A stretch of DNA of 64,000 nt from Pseudomonas fluorescens (GTDB taxonomy: Bacteria > Pseudomonadota > Gammaproteobacteria > Pseudomonadales > Pseudomonadaceae), in contig NZ_CABVIY010000004.1 in assembly GCF_902498195.1 (NCBI RefSeq), positions 1 through 64,000 on the forward strand, written 5' to 3'. Shown one piece after another: positions 37,814-49,388 of the stretch (the first letter of the stretch is position 1; each line of letters opens with the position of its first letter). The translations under genes and the position numbers were made by a program. The notes under the pieces were generated by a model, which was given only the letters and a program-made list of their open reading frames with translations, searched no databases and had not been told where the DNA came from.

Positions 37814-38767
37814 TTATTCGTTTTTGCCCTCAGCCTGCAAACGCTCTGTATTCAGGCCATGGGACAGGCTGTACACATAAGCGGCCAGCAGTTGCACCTT
37901 ATCGTTGCCGAGCAGTTCGCTTTGCGCCGGCATGTGGCCCTGGCGGCCATGACGAATGGTTTGCTCCAGCTGCGTCAGGCCTGTTCCGTAGATAAAGCCG
38001 GCCGGGTGCGTCAGGTTTGGCGCGCCCATGGCTTCGGTGCCCTGGCCGTTTGCCCCGTGGCAGGCTGTGCACGTGGTGCTGAACGCTTGCTGTCCGGCTT
38101 GCAGGTCGGCGGTGCTGTCGGCGGGCAGTGGCAGGCCGGCCAGATCATGGCGCACGTACGCCGCAACGTTTTTCACCCCGGCCTCGCCAAGGACTTCACC
38201 CCAGGCCGGCATCATCGCCACGCGTCCACCGAGGATGGTGGTCTTGATGGTTTCGGCGTTGCCGCCCCAGCGCCAGTCGCTGTCCGCCAGGTTGGGGAAG
38301 CCGAAGGCACCCTTGGCGTCCGAGCCGTGGCACACCGAGCAGTTGGAGGCGAACAGGCGGCCGCCCATTTTCAGTGCTTGCGGGTCCCTGGCCACTTCTT
38401 CCAGCGGCATGGCGGCGAATTTGGCGAAGATCGGCCCGAACTTCGCATCGGCCTTGTCCATCTCCTTTTCCCATTCGTGTACGCCGGTCCAGCCGTTTTC
38501 GTAGCCGGGCAGGATGCCTTTCCAGTTGCCCAGGCCGGGGTAGAGAATCAGGTAGCCGACGGCGAACACCAGGGTGCCGGCGAACAGCATGAACCACCAC
38601 TGCGGCAGCGGGTTGTCATACTCCTCGATGCCGTCGAAGCTGTGGCCCATGGTCTGGTCGACGCTGCCCTTGGTTTCGCCCTTGCGGGTGCCGATCAGCA
38701 GCCAGGTCAGGCCGATCAGGCTGCCGATGGTCAGTACGCAGATCCACGCACTCCAGAAGGTGGTCAT
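37814..38767 (-). CDS. ccoP2: cbb3 cytochrome oxidase subunit III, dihaem cytochrome c (operon 2)
   Basis: This 317-residue subunit has the same layout as CcoP1: two hydrophobic segments, then two CxxCH haem motifs ([12 protein letters not shown] and [12 protein letters not shown]). It is shorter because the stretch between GYE and GWTGVHEW lacks 14 residues found in CcoP1, and it has small differences at the C terminus. Electrons from cytochrome c enter here. It overlaps ccoQ2 by four bases and ends the cco2 operon. Confidence 0.97.
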   Translation of the reverse strand: MTTFWSAWICVLTIGSLIGLTWLLIGTRKGETKGSVDQTMGHSFDGIEEYDNPLPQWWFMLFAGTLVFAVGYLILYPGLGNWKGILPGYENGWTGVHEWEKEMDKADAKFGPIFAKFAAMPLEEVARDPQALKMGGRLFASNCSVCHGSDAKGAFGFPNLADSDWRWGGNAETIKTTILGGRVAMMPAWGEVLGEAGVKNVAAYVRHDLAGLPLPADSTADLQAGQQAFSTTCTACHGANGQGTEAMGAPNLTHPAGFIYGTGLTQLEQTIRHGRQGHMPAQSELLGNDKVQLLAAYVYSLSHGLNTERLQAEGKNE

Positions 38768-38961
38768 GGCCGGGTACTCCTTGTCGTTGCGGATTCTTGG
38801 TTATCGGATGGCGGCTCGTCGGCGAACGGCAGCAGGCGCGCCTCGGCGAATGCCGGGCTGCGCCTGGCGTTGAACACCCAAAGGGTCAGGCCGACGAAGG
38901 CCACGAACACCACGACCGTGCCCAGGCCGCGGATCATTCCAGTACTCAATTCAAAGACCAC
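38764..38961 (-). CDS. ccoQ2: cbb3 oxidase small subunit CcoQ (operon 2)
   Basis: This 65-residue single-helix protein ([20 protein letters not shown]) has the LLPFADEP motif shared with CcoQ1. It is three bases from ccoO2 and overlaps ccoP2 by four bases. Confidence 0.94.
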   Translation of the reverse strand: MVFELSTGMIRGLGTVVVFVAFVGLTLWVFNARRSPAFAEARLLPFADEPPSDNQESATTRSTRP

Positions 38962-38964
38962 GGC

Positions 38965-39573
38965 TCACCTCTTGCTCTTGATCGCAGTGCCAAGCACTTG
39001 CAGGTAGGCGACCAGCGCGTCCATTTCGGTCTTGCCCTTGAGCGACTCGACGCTGCCGGCAATGTCCTCATCGGTGTAGGGCACACCGAGGGTGCGCATG
39101 GCGCGCAACTTGGTTTCGGTGTGGCTGCTGTCGAGCGGGTTGGCCACCAGCCACGGGTAGGCGGGCATCTTCGATTCCGGCACCACGTTGCGCGGGTTGT
39201 ACAAGTGCGCGCGGTGCCAGTCATCCGAGTAGCGCGCGCCGACCCGGGCGAGGTCCGGGCCGGTGCGTTTCGAACCCCACAGGAACGGGTGATCCCAGAC
39301 GCTTTCCCCCGCCACCGAGTAGTGGCCGTAGCGTTCGGTCTCGGCACGGAACGGGCGGATCATCTGCGAGTGGCAACCGACACAGCCTTCACGGATGTAG
39401 AGGTCGCGGCCTTCCAGTTGCAGCGCGGTGTAGGGCTTCATGCCTTCCACCGGCTTATTGGTCACGTCCTGGAAGAACAGCGGGACGATCTGGGTCAGGC
39501 CGCCGATGCTCACGGCCAATACCATCAGCAGCATCAGCAGGCCGACGTTTTTCTCGATTGTTTCGTGTTTCAT
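38965..39573 (-). CDS. ccoO2: cbb3 oxidase subunit II, monohaem cytochrome c (operon 2)
   Basis: This 202-residue protein has a membrane anchor followed by the haem site C64-x2-C67-H68 ([14 protein letters not shown]) and the same [20 protein letters not shown] region as CcoO1. The middle serine of the haem motif in CcoO1 is glycine here. It lies ten bases after ccoN2. Confidence 0.97.
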   Translation of the reverse strand: MKHETIEKNVGLLMLLMVLAVSIGGLTQIVPLFFQDVTNKPVEGMKPYTALQLEGRDLYIREGCVGCHSQMIRPFRAETERYGHYSVAGESVWDHPFLWGSKRTGPDLARVGARYSDDWHRAHLYNPRNVVPESKMPAYPWLVANPLDSSHTETKLRAMRTLGVPYTDEDIAGSVESLKGKTEMDALVAYLQVLGTAIKSKR

Positions 39574-39583
39574 GGCGGACTCC

Positions 39584-41008
39584 TCAGGCCATCTGCGCGG
39601 CAGCGGCGACGTCGGCAGGCTGCGAGGCCCGCACGGTGCGCCAGGTGTTGTAAGCCATCAGGAACATGCCGCTGAGGAAGATCGCCCCGCCCACCAGCCG
39701 CACGACGAAGCCGGGGTGGCTGGCCACCAGGGTCTCGACGAAGGAGTAGGTCAGCGTGCCGTCCTCGTTCACCGCACGCCACATCAGGCCCTGGGCGATG
39801 CCGTTGACCCACATCGAGGCGATGTAGAGCACGGTGCCGATGGTGGCCAGCCAGAAGTGCGCGTTAATCAGGCCGATGCTGTGCATCTGCTCGCGTCCGA
39901 AGACTTTCGGGATCATGTGGTACAGCGCGCCGATGGAAATCATCGCCACCCAGCCGAGCGCGCCGGCGTGGACGTGGCCGATGGTCCAGTCGGTGTAGTG
40001 GGAGAGGGCGTTGACCGTCTTGATCGCCATCATCGGCCCTTCGAAGGTCGACATGCCGTAGAACGCCAGCGACACCACGAGGAAGCGCAGGATCGGGTCG
40101 CTGCGCAACTTATGCCAGGCGCCCGAGAGGGTCATCATGCCGTTGATCATGCCGCCCCAGCTCGGCGCCAGCAGGATCAGCGACATCACCATGCCCAGCG
40201 ACTGTGCCCAGTCCGGCAGCGCGGTGTAGTGCAGGTGGTGCGGACCGGCCCAGATGTACAGGGTAATCAGTGCCCAGAAGTGCACGATCGACAGGCGATA
40301 GGAGTACACCGGGCGTTCGGCCTGCTTGGGCACGAAGTAATACATCATGCCGAGGAAACCGGCGGTGAGGAAAAAGCCCACGGCGTTGTGGCCGTACCAC
40401 CATTGCACCATGGCGTCGGTCGCACCGGCGTACAGCGAGTAGGACTTGGTAAAACTCACCGGCAACTCAAGGTTGTTGACGATGTGCAGGATGGCGACAG
40501 TGATGATGAACCCGCCAAAGAACCAGTTGCCCACATAAATGTGTTTGGTCTTGCGCTGCATGATCGTGCCGAAGAACACGATGGCGTAGGCGACCCAGAC
40601 GATGGTGATCAGGATGTCGATCGGCCATTCCAGCTCGGCGTATTCCTTGGAACTGGTGTAGCCCAGCGGCAGGCTGATGGCCGCCAAGAGGATTACAAGC
40701 TGCCAGCCCCAGAAGCAGAACGCGGCGATTTTCGGCGCAAACAGCTGGGTCTGGCAGGTCCGTTGCACCGAGTAGAACGAACTGGCGAACAGGGCGCAGC
40801 CGCCGAAGGCGAAGATCACCGCGTTGGTGTGCAGCGGGCGCAGCCGCCCGAAGCTGGTCCACGGCAGGTTGAAGTTGAGTTCGGGCCAGACCAACTGGGC
40901 CGCGAGAAAAACCCCGAGCCCCATGCCGACGATGCCCCACACCACCGTCATAATGGCGAATTGGCGGACCACCTTGTAGTTGTAGGCGGTACTGATAGAA
41001 GTGTTCAT
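39584..41008 (-). CDS. ccoN2: cbb3 cytochrome oxidase catalytic subunit I (operon 2)
   Basis: This 474-residue catalytic subunit has the same haem/CuB ligand regions as CcoN1 ([50 protein letters not shown]). The ATG ending at 41008 has a strong GGGGA ribosome-binding site. A perfect ANR box lies about 120 bases upstream, inside the divergent hydrolase gene. This matches the low-oxygen-induced Cco2 operon of other pseudomonads. It is the first gene of ccoN2O2Q2P2. Confidence 0.97.
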   Translation of the reverse strand: MNTSISTAYNYKVVRQFAIMTVVWGIVGMGLGVFLAAQLVWPELNFNLPWTSFGRLRPLHTNAVIFAFGGCALFASSFYSVQRTCQTQLFAPKIAAFCFWGWQLVILLAAISLPLGYTSSKEYAELEWPIDILITIVWVAYAIVFFGTIMQRKTKHIYVGNWFFGGFIITVAILHIVNNLELPVSFTKSYSLYAGATDAMVQWWYGHNAVGFFLTAGFLGMMYYFVPKQAERPVYSYRLSIVHFWALITLYIWAGPHHLHYTALPDWAQSLGMVMSLILLAPSWGGMINGMMTLSGAWHKLRSDPILRFLVVSLAFYGMSTFEGPMMAIKTVNALSHYTDWTIGHVHAGALGWVAMISIGALYHMIPKVFGREQMHSIGLINAHFWLATIGTVLYIASMWVNGIAQGLMWRAVNEDGTLTYSFVETLVASHPGFVVRLVGGAIFLSGMFLMAYNTWRTVRASQPADVAAAAQMA

Positions 41009-41096
41009 GGTTCCCCATCCACGGTTCAGCCGAAGTGGGCGTGTGCAAGGCAACGTCCCCTTCGCCTGGAGTTATAGGCAGACTAAAAGCGAGGCA

Positions 41097-41138
41097 AGCA
41101 TGGACAAACAGCACAAGGCCGGTATTGACGGGGATCAA
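41097..41138 (-). promoter_or_regulatory. ANR-dependent promoter of the cco2 operon
   Basis: On the minus strand TTGAT-CCCC-GTCAA at 41125-41138 matches TTGAY-N4-RTCAA perfectly. A -10-like CATGCT at 41097-41102 lies at the ideal 32-base centre distance. The predicted start is near 41090, about 80 bases before the ccoN2 start codon. Box and -10 both overlap the start of the divergent hydrolase gene. Confidence 0.75.
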
Positions 41139-41777
41139 TGGGCGCAGTGCGTGCAGGATCATGGATGGTTGTGGAACGCCGCCGTGGCGCCGGCGTCGGC
41201 CACGCTGATCCTCGCCCATGGCGCCGGTGCGCCGATGGACAGCGACTGGATGAACGACATGGCCGCACGCCTCGCGGCGCTGGGCGTCAACGTGTTGCGC
41301 TTCGAGTTTCCCTACATGGCGCAGCGGCGTGTCGATGGCGGCAAACGACCGCCCAATCCGGCACCGAAACTGCTGGAATGCTGGCGTGAGGTGTATGCCG
41401 AGGTGCGACGCCATGTCGCTGGGCCATTGGCCATCGGCGGCAAGTCCATGGGCGGGCGGATGGCCAGTTTGCTGGCGGACGAACTGGGCGCGGATGCGCT
41501 GGTGTGCCTGGGCTATCCGTTTTATGCCGTGGGCAAGCCGCAGAAGCCGCGGGTCGAGCATCTGGCCGGGTTGAAGACGCGGGCGCTGATCGTGCAGGGG
41601 GAGCGCGATGCATTGGGTAATCGTGAGGCCGTCGCGGGGTATGAGCTGTCACCGGGCATCGAGGTGTTTTGGCTGGTGGCGGGGGATCATGATTTGAAGC
41701 CGTTGAAGGTTTCCGGGTTTAGCCATGAGCAGCATTTGGCGGCTGCGGCGGGGAGGGTTGCGGCATTTCTCCAGTGA
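41100..41777 (+). CDS. Alpha/beta-family hydrolase
   Basis: This 225-residue alpha/beta hydrolase of the KANL3/Tex30-like group has the oxyanion region LILAHGAGAPMDSDWM, nucleophile serine in GGKSMGGRMAS, and the C-terminal GDHDLKPLK supplying the catalytic histidine. It is probably cytosolic, and the substrate is unknown. ATG at 41100 (MDKQHKAGID) was chosen because it gives about 20 residues before the conserved WLWNAAVAPASATL; a GTG 16 codons later is possible. Codons 9 to 13 overlap the cco2 ANR box. Confidence 0.82.
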   Translation: MDKQHKAGIDGDQWAQCVQDHGWLWNAAVAPASATLILAHGAGAPMDSDWMNDMAARLAALGVNVLRFEFPYMAQRRVDGGKRPPNPAPKLLECWREVYAEVRRHVAGPLAIGGKSMGGRMASLLADELGADALVCLGYPFYAVGKPQKPRVEHLAGLKTRALIVQGERDALGNREAVAGYELSPGIEVFWLVAGDHDLKPLKVSGFSHEQHLAAAAGRVAAFLQ

Positions 41778-41802
41778 GATTTGCAGTGCCCGTCATGGCC
41801 TC

Positions 41803-41867
41803 TTCGCGAGCAAGCCCGCTCCCACGGGTGAGCGCGTTCCCAATGTGGGAGCGGGCTTGCTCGCGAA
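41803..41867. repeat. REP doublet (REPIN), family A
   Basis: Arms TTCGCGAGCAAGCCCGCTCC and the complement ending CTTGCTCGCGAA lie in the convergent gap between the hydrolase and aer. Confidence 0.92.
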
Positions 41868-41904
41868 TGCGGCCTGTCAGGCAGCAGGATTCTCAGACTG
41901 ACAA

Positions 41905-41938
41905 TAAAAAACCCGGAGGCTTTCACCGTCCGGGTTTT
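41905..41938. terminator. Bidirectional terminator between the hydrolase gene and aer
   Basis: AAAACCCGGA / TCCGGGTTTT with A and T runs on the two sides lies 17 bases beyond the aer stop codon on the minus strand. Confidence 0.88.
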
Positions 41939-41954
41939 CTGTTCTCAGCATCAA

Positions 41955-43520
41955 TCAGCGGTTAAACCGCTCCACCAGCGAATACTGGGTATTCGCCGTC
42001 TTGGTCAGCTCTTCACTCAACAGCGCCGAGTTCTGCGCCTGTTCCGAGGTCTGGTCAGCCAGGTGCGAAATGTTGCTGATGTTGCGGCTGATTTCTTCGG
42101 CCACGGCGCTTTGCTCTTCGGTCGCCGCCGCGATCTGGGTGGTCATGTCGGTGATGTTGGCCACCGCTTCGCTGATCCCCACCAGCGCCTGATCCGCTTC
42201 CAGCACCCGTGCCACGCCTTCTTCGGCCTGGCGATGCCCGGCTTCCATGGTTTGCACCGCGGTGCCGGCGGTTTGCTGCAGCTTGGCGATCAGGGCGTGA
42301 ATCTGCCCGGTGGATTCGCTGGTGCGTTGCGCCAGTTGCCGGACTTCATCGGCCACCACCGCAAAGCCCCGGCCCATCTCGCCGGCGCGGGCCGCTTCAA
42401 TGGCGGCGTTGAGCGCCAGCAGGTTGGTCTGGTCGGCGATGCCTTTGATCACGTCGACCACGCCGCCGATTTCATCGCTGTCCTTGGCCAGTTGGGTCAC
42501 GGTCTGACCGGTTTCCCCGACCACCACCGACAGGCGCTGGATGGCTTCGCGGGTTTCCCCGGCAATGTCACGACCGCGCCCGGTCAGGCGGTTGGCTTCC
42601 TGGGTCGCATCGGCGGTGCGCTGCACGTGGCTGGCGACTTCCTGAGTGGTGGCGGCCATCTGGTTGACGGCGGTGGCCACTTGCTCGGTTTCCACGCGCT
42701 GGCGTTCCAGGCCCGTGGAGCTGTTGTGCGCCAGGGCGTCGGACTGCTTCGCCTGCTCGGTCAGGTGTTCGGCGGTGTCCTGCAGACGCGTCAGGCAGGT
42801 TTTCAGGCGGGCTTCCTGGCTGAGGATCGACATCTCCAGGCGCGCCTGGGCGCCACGGCTGTCGGTGTACATCTGCGCGATCAACGGGTCGGACGTGGTC
42901 TGCTCGGCCAGGCGCAACAAACGCTTGATGCCGCGTTGCTGCCAACTCAGGCCCATCAGGCCCAGCGGCACCGAAAGACCGGCGGCCAGGGCAAAGCCCC
43001 ACTGGGAGTTAAGCGAGGCACCGATCATGAAGCTCAACTGGCTAACCAGAATGAACGGCAGCCAGTCCTGAAGGACCGGCAGCCATTTATCGGTGGCAGG
43101 AACCGCCGGCTTGCCCTGGTTGATGCGTTGGTAAAGCGCTTCGGCACGGCGGATCTGTTCGGCGGAGGGTTTGACCCGCACCGACTCGTAACCGATCACC
43201 TGGTTGCCTTCGAAGATCGGTGTCACATAGGCGTTAACCCAATAGTGATCACCGGTCTTGCAGCGATTCTTGACAATACCCATCCATGGCAAGCCTTGTT
43301 TCAGTGTGCCCCACATGTGCGCGAACACCGCGGCCGGCACGTCGGGGTGACGCACCAGATTGTGCGGCGCACGGATCAGTTCCTCGCGCGAAAACCCGCT
43401 GATCTCGACGAAGTCGTCGTTGCAGTAGGTGATCATGCCCTTGGCATCGGTGGTGGAAATCAACCGTTGCTGGGCCGGAAAGGTCCGCTCGCGTTGTGTA
43501 ATTGGCTGGTTGTTACGCAT
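41955..43520 (-). CDS. aer: Aerotaxis receptor Aer (PAS-containing chemoreceptor)
   Basis: This 521-residue membrane-bound chemoreceptor senses oxygen or redox state through an N-terminal FAD-type PAS domain ([29 protein letters not shown], to about residue 115). Two adjacent hydrophobic segments follow ([19 protein letters not shown] and [20 protein letters not shown]). A HAMP-like linker then leads to a long methyl-accepting signalling domain with the highly conserved hairpin [21 protein letters not shown]. It signals to CheA/CheW encoded elsewhere. The ATG ending at 43520 ([14 protein letters not shown]) gives the Pseudomonas Aer length; another ATG lies four codons upstream. Confidence 0.95.
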   Translation of the reverse strand: MRNNQPITQRERTFPAQQRLISTTDAKGMITYCNDDFVEISGFSREELIRAPHNLVRHPDVPAAVFAHMWGTLKQGLPWMGIVKNRCKTGDHYWVNAYVTPIFEGNQVIGYESVRVKPSAEQIRRAEALYQRINQGKPAVPATDKWLPVLQDWLPFILVSQLSFMIGASLNSQWGFALAAGLSVPLGLMGLSWQQRGIKRLLRLAEQTTSDPLIAQMYTDSRGAQARLEMSILSQEARLKTCLTRLQDTAEHLTEQAKQSDALAHNSSTGLERQRVETEQVATAVNQMAATTQEVASHVQRTADATQEANRLTGRGRDIAGETREAIQRLSVVVGETGQTVTQLAKDSDEIGGVVDVIKGIADQTNLLALNAAIEAARAGEMGRGFAVVADEVRQLAQRTSESTGQIHALIAKLQQTAGTAVQTMEAGHRQAEEGVARVLEADQALVGISEAVANITDMTTQIAAATEEQSAVAEEISRNISNISHLADQTSEQAQNSALLSEELTKTANTQYSLVERFNR

Positions 43521-43625
43521 GGCTTTTTTCATCCGCAAGGCTTTCAAGTGCTGTATCGGCATGCCCCGGGATTTGTTGAGATTATTTTTCGATAATCAGC
43601 GACGCGTCGCAAAATGACCCTTGCG

Positions 43626-44417
43626 TCAGCCGGCGAGCATCGGATAGGTGAACAGCCCGAAGTGCAGCAGATTCAAGCCGAAATGCGTGGCGATGGCCGC
43701 CGCCAGCCCGCCGAAACGGTAGGCCAGGCCGTACCCGATCCCGGCCAGGCTCGCCAGCAACACCCACTGCCAGCCGGCACCCAGGTGCGCGAGGCCGAAT
43801 AACAACGAAGCGAGCAACAGGGCCAGATGGTCGCCGTGGGGCAAATGTCCCAGGCGCCGGCTCAGGCCGCCCTGTATATAGCCGCGAAACAGTGCTTCCT
43901 CGACCAGCGTCACCAGCAGCAAATTGTTGAGCAGCCACAAGACGGCGTGTTCCGGCCATTTCGGTGCCCAGGCGATCACGCCCAGCATCAGCGCGCCGCC
44001 CAAGGCCAGCAGGGCGCTCAGGGTCAGTGCCAGGGCCGTGGCCGGGAGGAACAGCCGCAGCGAGCGCCGGCCGATAATCCACGGGCAGGCCAGCAGCAAC
44101 CAGAAGCCGATCAGGGGTTTGTCCAGGTTCAGGTACAGGGAAAACGGCACGGCATCGTCGGTGAAGCGTTGCGGATCGATGACGCGAGCGTTGTAGAAAC
44201 CGGGCAGCCAGTGCGTTGCCAGCGCCAGGGCCAGCACGATGAACAGGGCGTGGCCGAGGTAGCGGCCGAGCGGGAGCTTGGGTTGGCGGGCGGCAAAACC
44301 GGCGATCAGCAGCAGCGCGACGGGGAGCGCGGCGAGCCAGCCGAGCCGGCCATAGGCCAGCGCCATGCCGTAGCCGAGGGAGAGGAGGGCCAGGTAGCTC
44401 CATGGCAGGGTGAGCAT
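43626..44417 (-). CDS. CPBP-family intramembrane metalloprotease
   Basis: This 263-residue protein has about eight hydrophobic helices and the three CPBP (Abi/CAAX-protease-like) motifs: E173-E174 and R178 in LVEEALFRGY, H211 in LLFGLAHLG, and H245/N249 in IATHFGLNLLHF. These residues form a glutamate-histidine active site inside the membrane. Bacterial members have been linked to peptide or bacteriocin processing and immunity; the role here is unknown. It is a single gene between aer and acnA. Confidence 0.87.
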   Translation of the reverse strand: MLTLPWSYLALLSLGYGMALAYGRLGWLAALPVALLLIAGFAARQPKLPLGRYLGHALFIVLALALATHWLPGFYNARVIDPQRFTDDAVPFSLYLNLDKPLIGFWLLLACPWIIGRRSLRLFLPATALALTLSALLALGGALMLGVIAWAPKWPEHAVLWLLNNLLLVTLVEEALFRGYIQGGLSRRLGHLPHGDHLALLLASLLFGLAHLGAGWQWVLLASLAGIGYGLAYRFGGLAAAIATHFGLNLLHFGLFTYPMLAG

Positions 44418-44458
44418 TGAAAATCCTTGTTTCGATGTTTAGGTTGCACCCAATCCCT

Positions 44459-44549
44459 TGTGGGAGCGGGCTTGCTCGCGAAAGCGGTGTACCCGTCGAA
44501 TTAGATGTTGAAGGTTACAGCCTCTTCGCGAGCAAGCCCGCTCCCACAG
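44459..44549. repeat. REP doublet (REPIN), family A, everted orientation
   Basis: The arm order is reversed relative to most copies here: TGTGGGAGCGGGCTTGCTCG first, then CGAGCAAGCCCGCTCCCACA, around a longer spacer. It lies upstream of the CPBP gene and downstream of acnA. Confidence 0.92.
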
Positions 44550-44614
44550 TGGTTATGTGGTGTGCGTGACACCCTGAGCTTGACGTGGGGGGATTGTAAG
44601 GGCCGGCGCCCAGA

Positions 44615-44640
44615 CAAAAACACCGCCCGAAGGCGGTGTC
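44615..44640 (-). terminator. Rho-independent terminator after acnA
   Basis: ACACCGCC-TTCG-GGCGGTGT on the minus strand is followed by TTTTTG, 16 bases past the acnA stop codon. Confidence 0.9.
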
Positions 44641-44655
44641 CTTGTCAGCGGTAAA

Positions 44656-47397
<2,742 letters not shown>

Positions 47398-47764
47398 TGC
47401 GATCACTCCTTTGCGTCCGCACGGCTACGGACTGAGGGAACGGGCAGAGCATTAAACCTAGCCCTGTTTGGTGCGTTAGGCTAACCACCGGATGATCTTT
47501 ATGGCATCGGGTGGGTACGATACTCAGAGTCTATGACCATCCTGATCGTTCTATCGGATAGCGGCCATTGCCGGATGGTGTTAGCCCGCTAAACCAATGG
47601 ATACCCGCCATCCACCGGGATTGATCGAGGGCAGGGACCAAGGGATCGCGTCCAGGCTTGCGAACTCGGCTATCATGCGCCGGTTTTCGTGACAGGCTTT
47701 GCTCCAGGGCAAGCCTGGGCATCGCGCAGTGGCTGAATTTCTCGCCATCTGCCCAGGAGTAAGA
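47398..47764. other. acnA-rlmM divergent intergenic region
   Basis: The 367-base gap holds the promoters of two divergent genes. The only marked element is an inverted repeat, GTTAGGCTAAC at 47475-47485, extended on both sides to GGTG...CACC. No open frame in the gap has coding character. Confidence 0.65.
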
Positions 47765-48838
47765 ATGAACACCCTTTTTATGCATTGCCGACCGGGCTTC
47801 GAAGGTGAAGTCTGTTCCGAGATTTCCGACCTCGCCGCACGGCTGAACGTGGCCGGTTATGCCAAGGCCAAGACCGCCAGCGCCTGCGCCGAATTTGTCT
47901 GCACTGAAGAAGACGGCGCCGAACGCCTGATGCGTGGCCAGCGTTTCGATCAGTTGATTTTCCCGCGTCAATGGGCCCGGGGGATCTTCATCGATCTGCC
48001 GGAAACCGACCGCATCAGCGTGATCCTCGCGCACCTGGCGGATTTCCCGACCTGCGGCAGCCTGTGGCTGGAAGTGGTCGACACCAACGATGGCAAGGAG
48101 CTGTCGAACTTCTGCAAGAAGTTCGAAGGCCCGTTGCGCAAGGCGCTGACCGGTGCCGGCAAACTGGTGGACGACGCCCACAAGCCGCGCCTGCTGCTGA
48201 CGTTCAAGAGCGGCCGTGAAGTGTTCGTCGGGCTGGCAGAGGCGAACAACTCGGCCATGTGGCCGATGGGCATTCCGCGGCTGAAATTCCCTCGCGAGGC
48301 GCCGAGCCGTTCGACCCTGAAGCTGGAAGAAGCCTGGCACCACTTCATCCCCCGCGAGCAGTGGGACGAGCGCCTGCACAGCGACATGACCGGCGTCGAC
48401 CTGGGTGCCGCGCCCGGTGGCTGGACCTGGCAGCTGGTCAATCGCGGCATGCTGGTGACCGCCATCGACAACGGCCCGATGGCCGAAAGCCTGATGGACA
48501 CCGGTCTGGTGCAACACCTGATGGCCGACGGCTTCACCTTCAAGCCCAGGCAGCCAGTGGACTGGATGGTCTGCGACATCGTCGAGAAACCGGCGCGCAA
48601 CGCCGCGATGCTGGAAGAGTGGATTGGCGAGGGGCATTGCCGCGAAGCGGTGGTCAACCTCAAGTTGCCGATGAAGCAGCGTTACGCCGAAGTGAAGCGT
48701 CTGCTGGAGCGCATCGCCGATGGCTTCAAGGCGCGGGGCATCAAGGTCGAGATCGGCTGCAAGCAGCTGTACCACGACCGCGAGGAAGTGACCTGCCACC
48801 TGCGCCGACTGGACGTAAAGAAACCCAAGTCCCGCTGA
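47765..48838 (+). CDS. rlmM: 23S rRNA (cytidine-2498 2'-O) methyltransferase
   Basis: This 357-residue enzyme methylates the ribose of C2498 in 23S rRNA using SAM. An N-terminal THUMP-like region precedes the Rossmann methyltransferase domain with SAM motif GVDLGAAPGGWTWQL, and the K-D-K-E style catalytic residues appear in WMVCDIVEKP and VVNLKLPMKQRY. The ATG at 47765 (MNTLFMHCRPGFEGE) was chosen over an upstream extension. The acnA-rlmM-tusA order matches other pseudomonads. Confidence 0.96.
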   Translation: MNTLFMHCRPGFEGEVCSEISDLAARLNVAGYAKAKTASACAEFVCTEEDGAERLMRGQRFDQLIFPRQWARGIFIDLPETDRISVILAHLADFPTCGSLWLEVVDTNDGKELSNFCKKFEGPLRKALTGAGKLVDDAHKPRLLLTFKSGREVFVGLAEANNSAMWPMGIPRLKFPREAPSRSTLKLEEAWHHFIPREQWDERLHSDMTGVDLGAAPGGWTWQLVNRGMLVTAIDNGPMAESLMDTGLVQHLMADGFTFKPRQPVDWMVCDIVEKPARNAAMLEEWIGEGHCREAVVNLKLPMKQRYAEVKRLLERIADGFKARGIKVEIGCKQLYHDREEVTCHLRRLDVKKPKSR

Positions 48839-48852
48839 TCTACGCGGGCCAA

Positions 48853-48942
48853 TGTGGGAGCGGGCTTGCTCGCGAATGCGGTCTGACATTCAACATTGAT
48901 GGTGACTGACACGGCCTCTTCGCGAGCAAGCCCGCTCCCACA
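48853..48942. repeat. REP doublet (REPIN), family A, everted orientation
   Basis: TGTGGGAGCGGGCTTGCTCG at 48853 and its complement ending CCCGCTCCCACA at 48942 lie between rlmM and tusA, which are co-directional. Confidence 0.92.
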
Positions 48943-49017
48943 GGGGGCGGCGTAATGTCACAGATGACCGAACACCCGGCAATGCGCGACAATGCCGGCC
49001 AGTTTCAGGAGTGAATC

Positions 49018-49269
49018 ATGAGCGAAATGACTGATACGCCGGTTGACGGCACCCTCGACGCCACCGGCCTCAACTGCCCGGAGCCGGTGATGATGCTGCA
49101 CCAGCACATCCGTGACCTGGTGCCCGGCGGCCTGCTCAAGGTGATCGCCACCGACCCGTCGACCCGTCGCGACATCCCCAAGTTCTGCGTGTTTCTCGAT
49201 CACGAACTGGTGGCGCAGCATGAAGACGCGGGCACCTACCTGTACTGGATTCGCAAGAAGTCTGGTTAA
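49018..49269 (+). CDS. tusA: Sulfur carrier protein TusA
   Basis: This 83-residue sulfurtransferase carries sulfur as a persulfide on C20 in [11 protein letters not shown] (the CPxP motif) and hands it on for tRNA 2-thiouridine and molybdenum cofactor synthesis. The size and the two-layer TusA fold segments ([19 protein letters not shown]) are typical. A CAGGAG ribosome-binding site precedes the ATG at 49018. Confidence 0.95.
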   Translation: MSEMTDTPVDGTLDATGLNCPEPVMMLHQHIRDLVPGGLLKVIATDPSTRRDIPKFCVFLDHELVAQHEDAGTYLYWIRKKSG

Positions 49270-49279
49270 ACCACCGGGC

Positions 49280-49380
49280 CCCTGTAGGCGCGAGCCTGCT
49301 CGCGATGGACGTCAACGATAACGAGGGTTGTCTGAAGGAACGCGGCGCCGTCAGGTTTTTCGCGTGCTCGTTCCTACAGG
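49280..49380. repeat. REP doublet (REPIN), family B, diverged
   Basis: CCCTGTAGGCGCGAGCCTGC opens the element and CGTGCTCGTTCCTACAGG closes it. The arms are more degenerate than in the 1455 and 60042 copies. It lies between the convergent tusA and MATE genes. Confidence 0.8.
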
Positions 49381-49388
49381 TAGCGCGA

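Noticed and set aside
34110..41008. Possible assembly duplication producing two cco operons
   Set aside because: The two copies differ throughout at both DNA and protein level, and tandem cco1/cco2 operons are normal in Pseudomonas.
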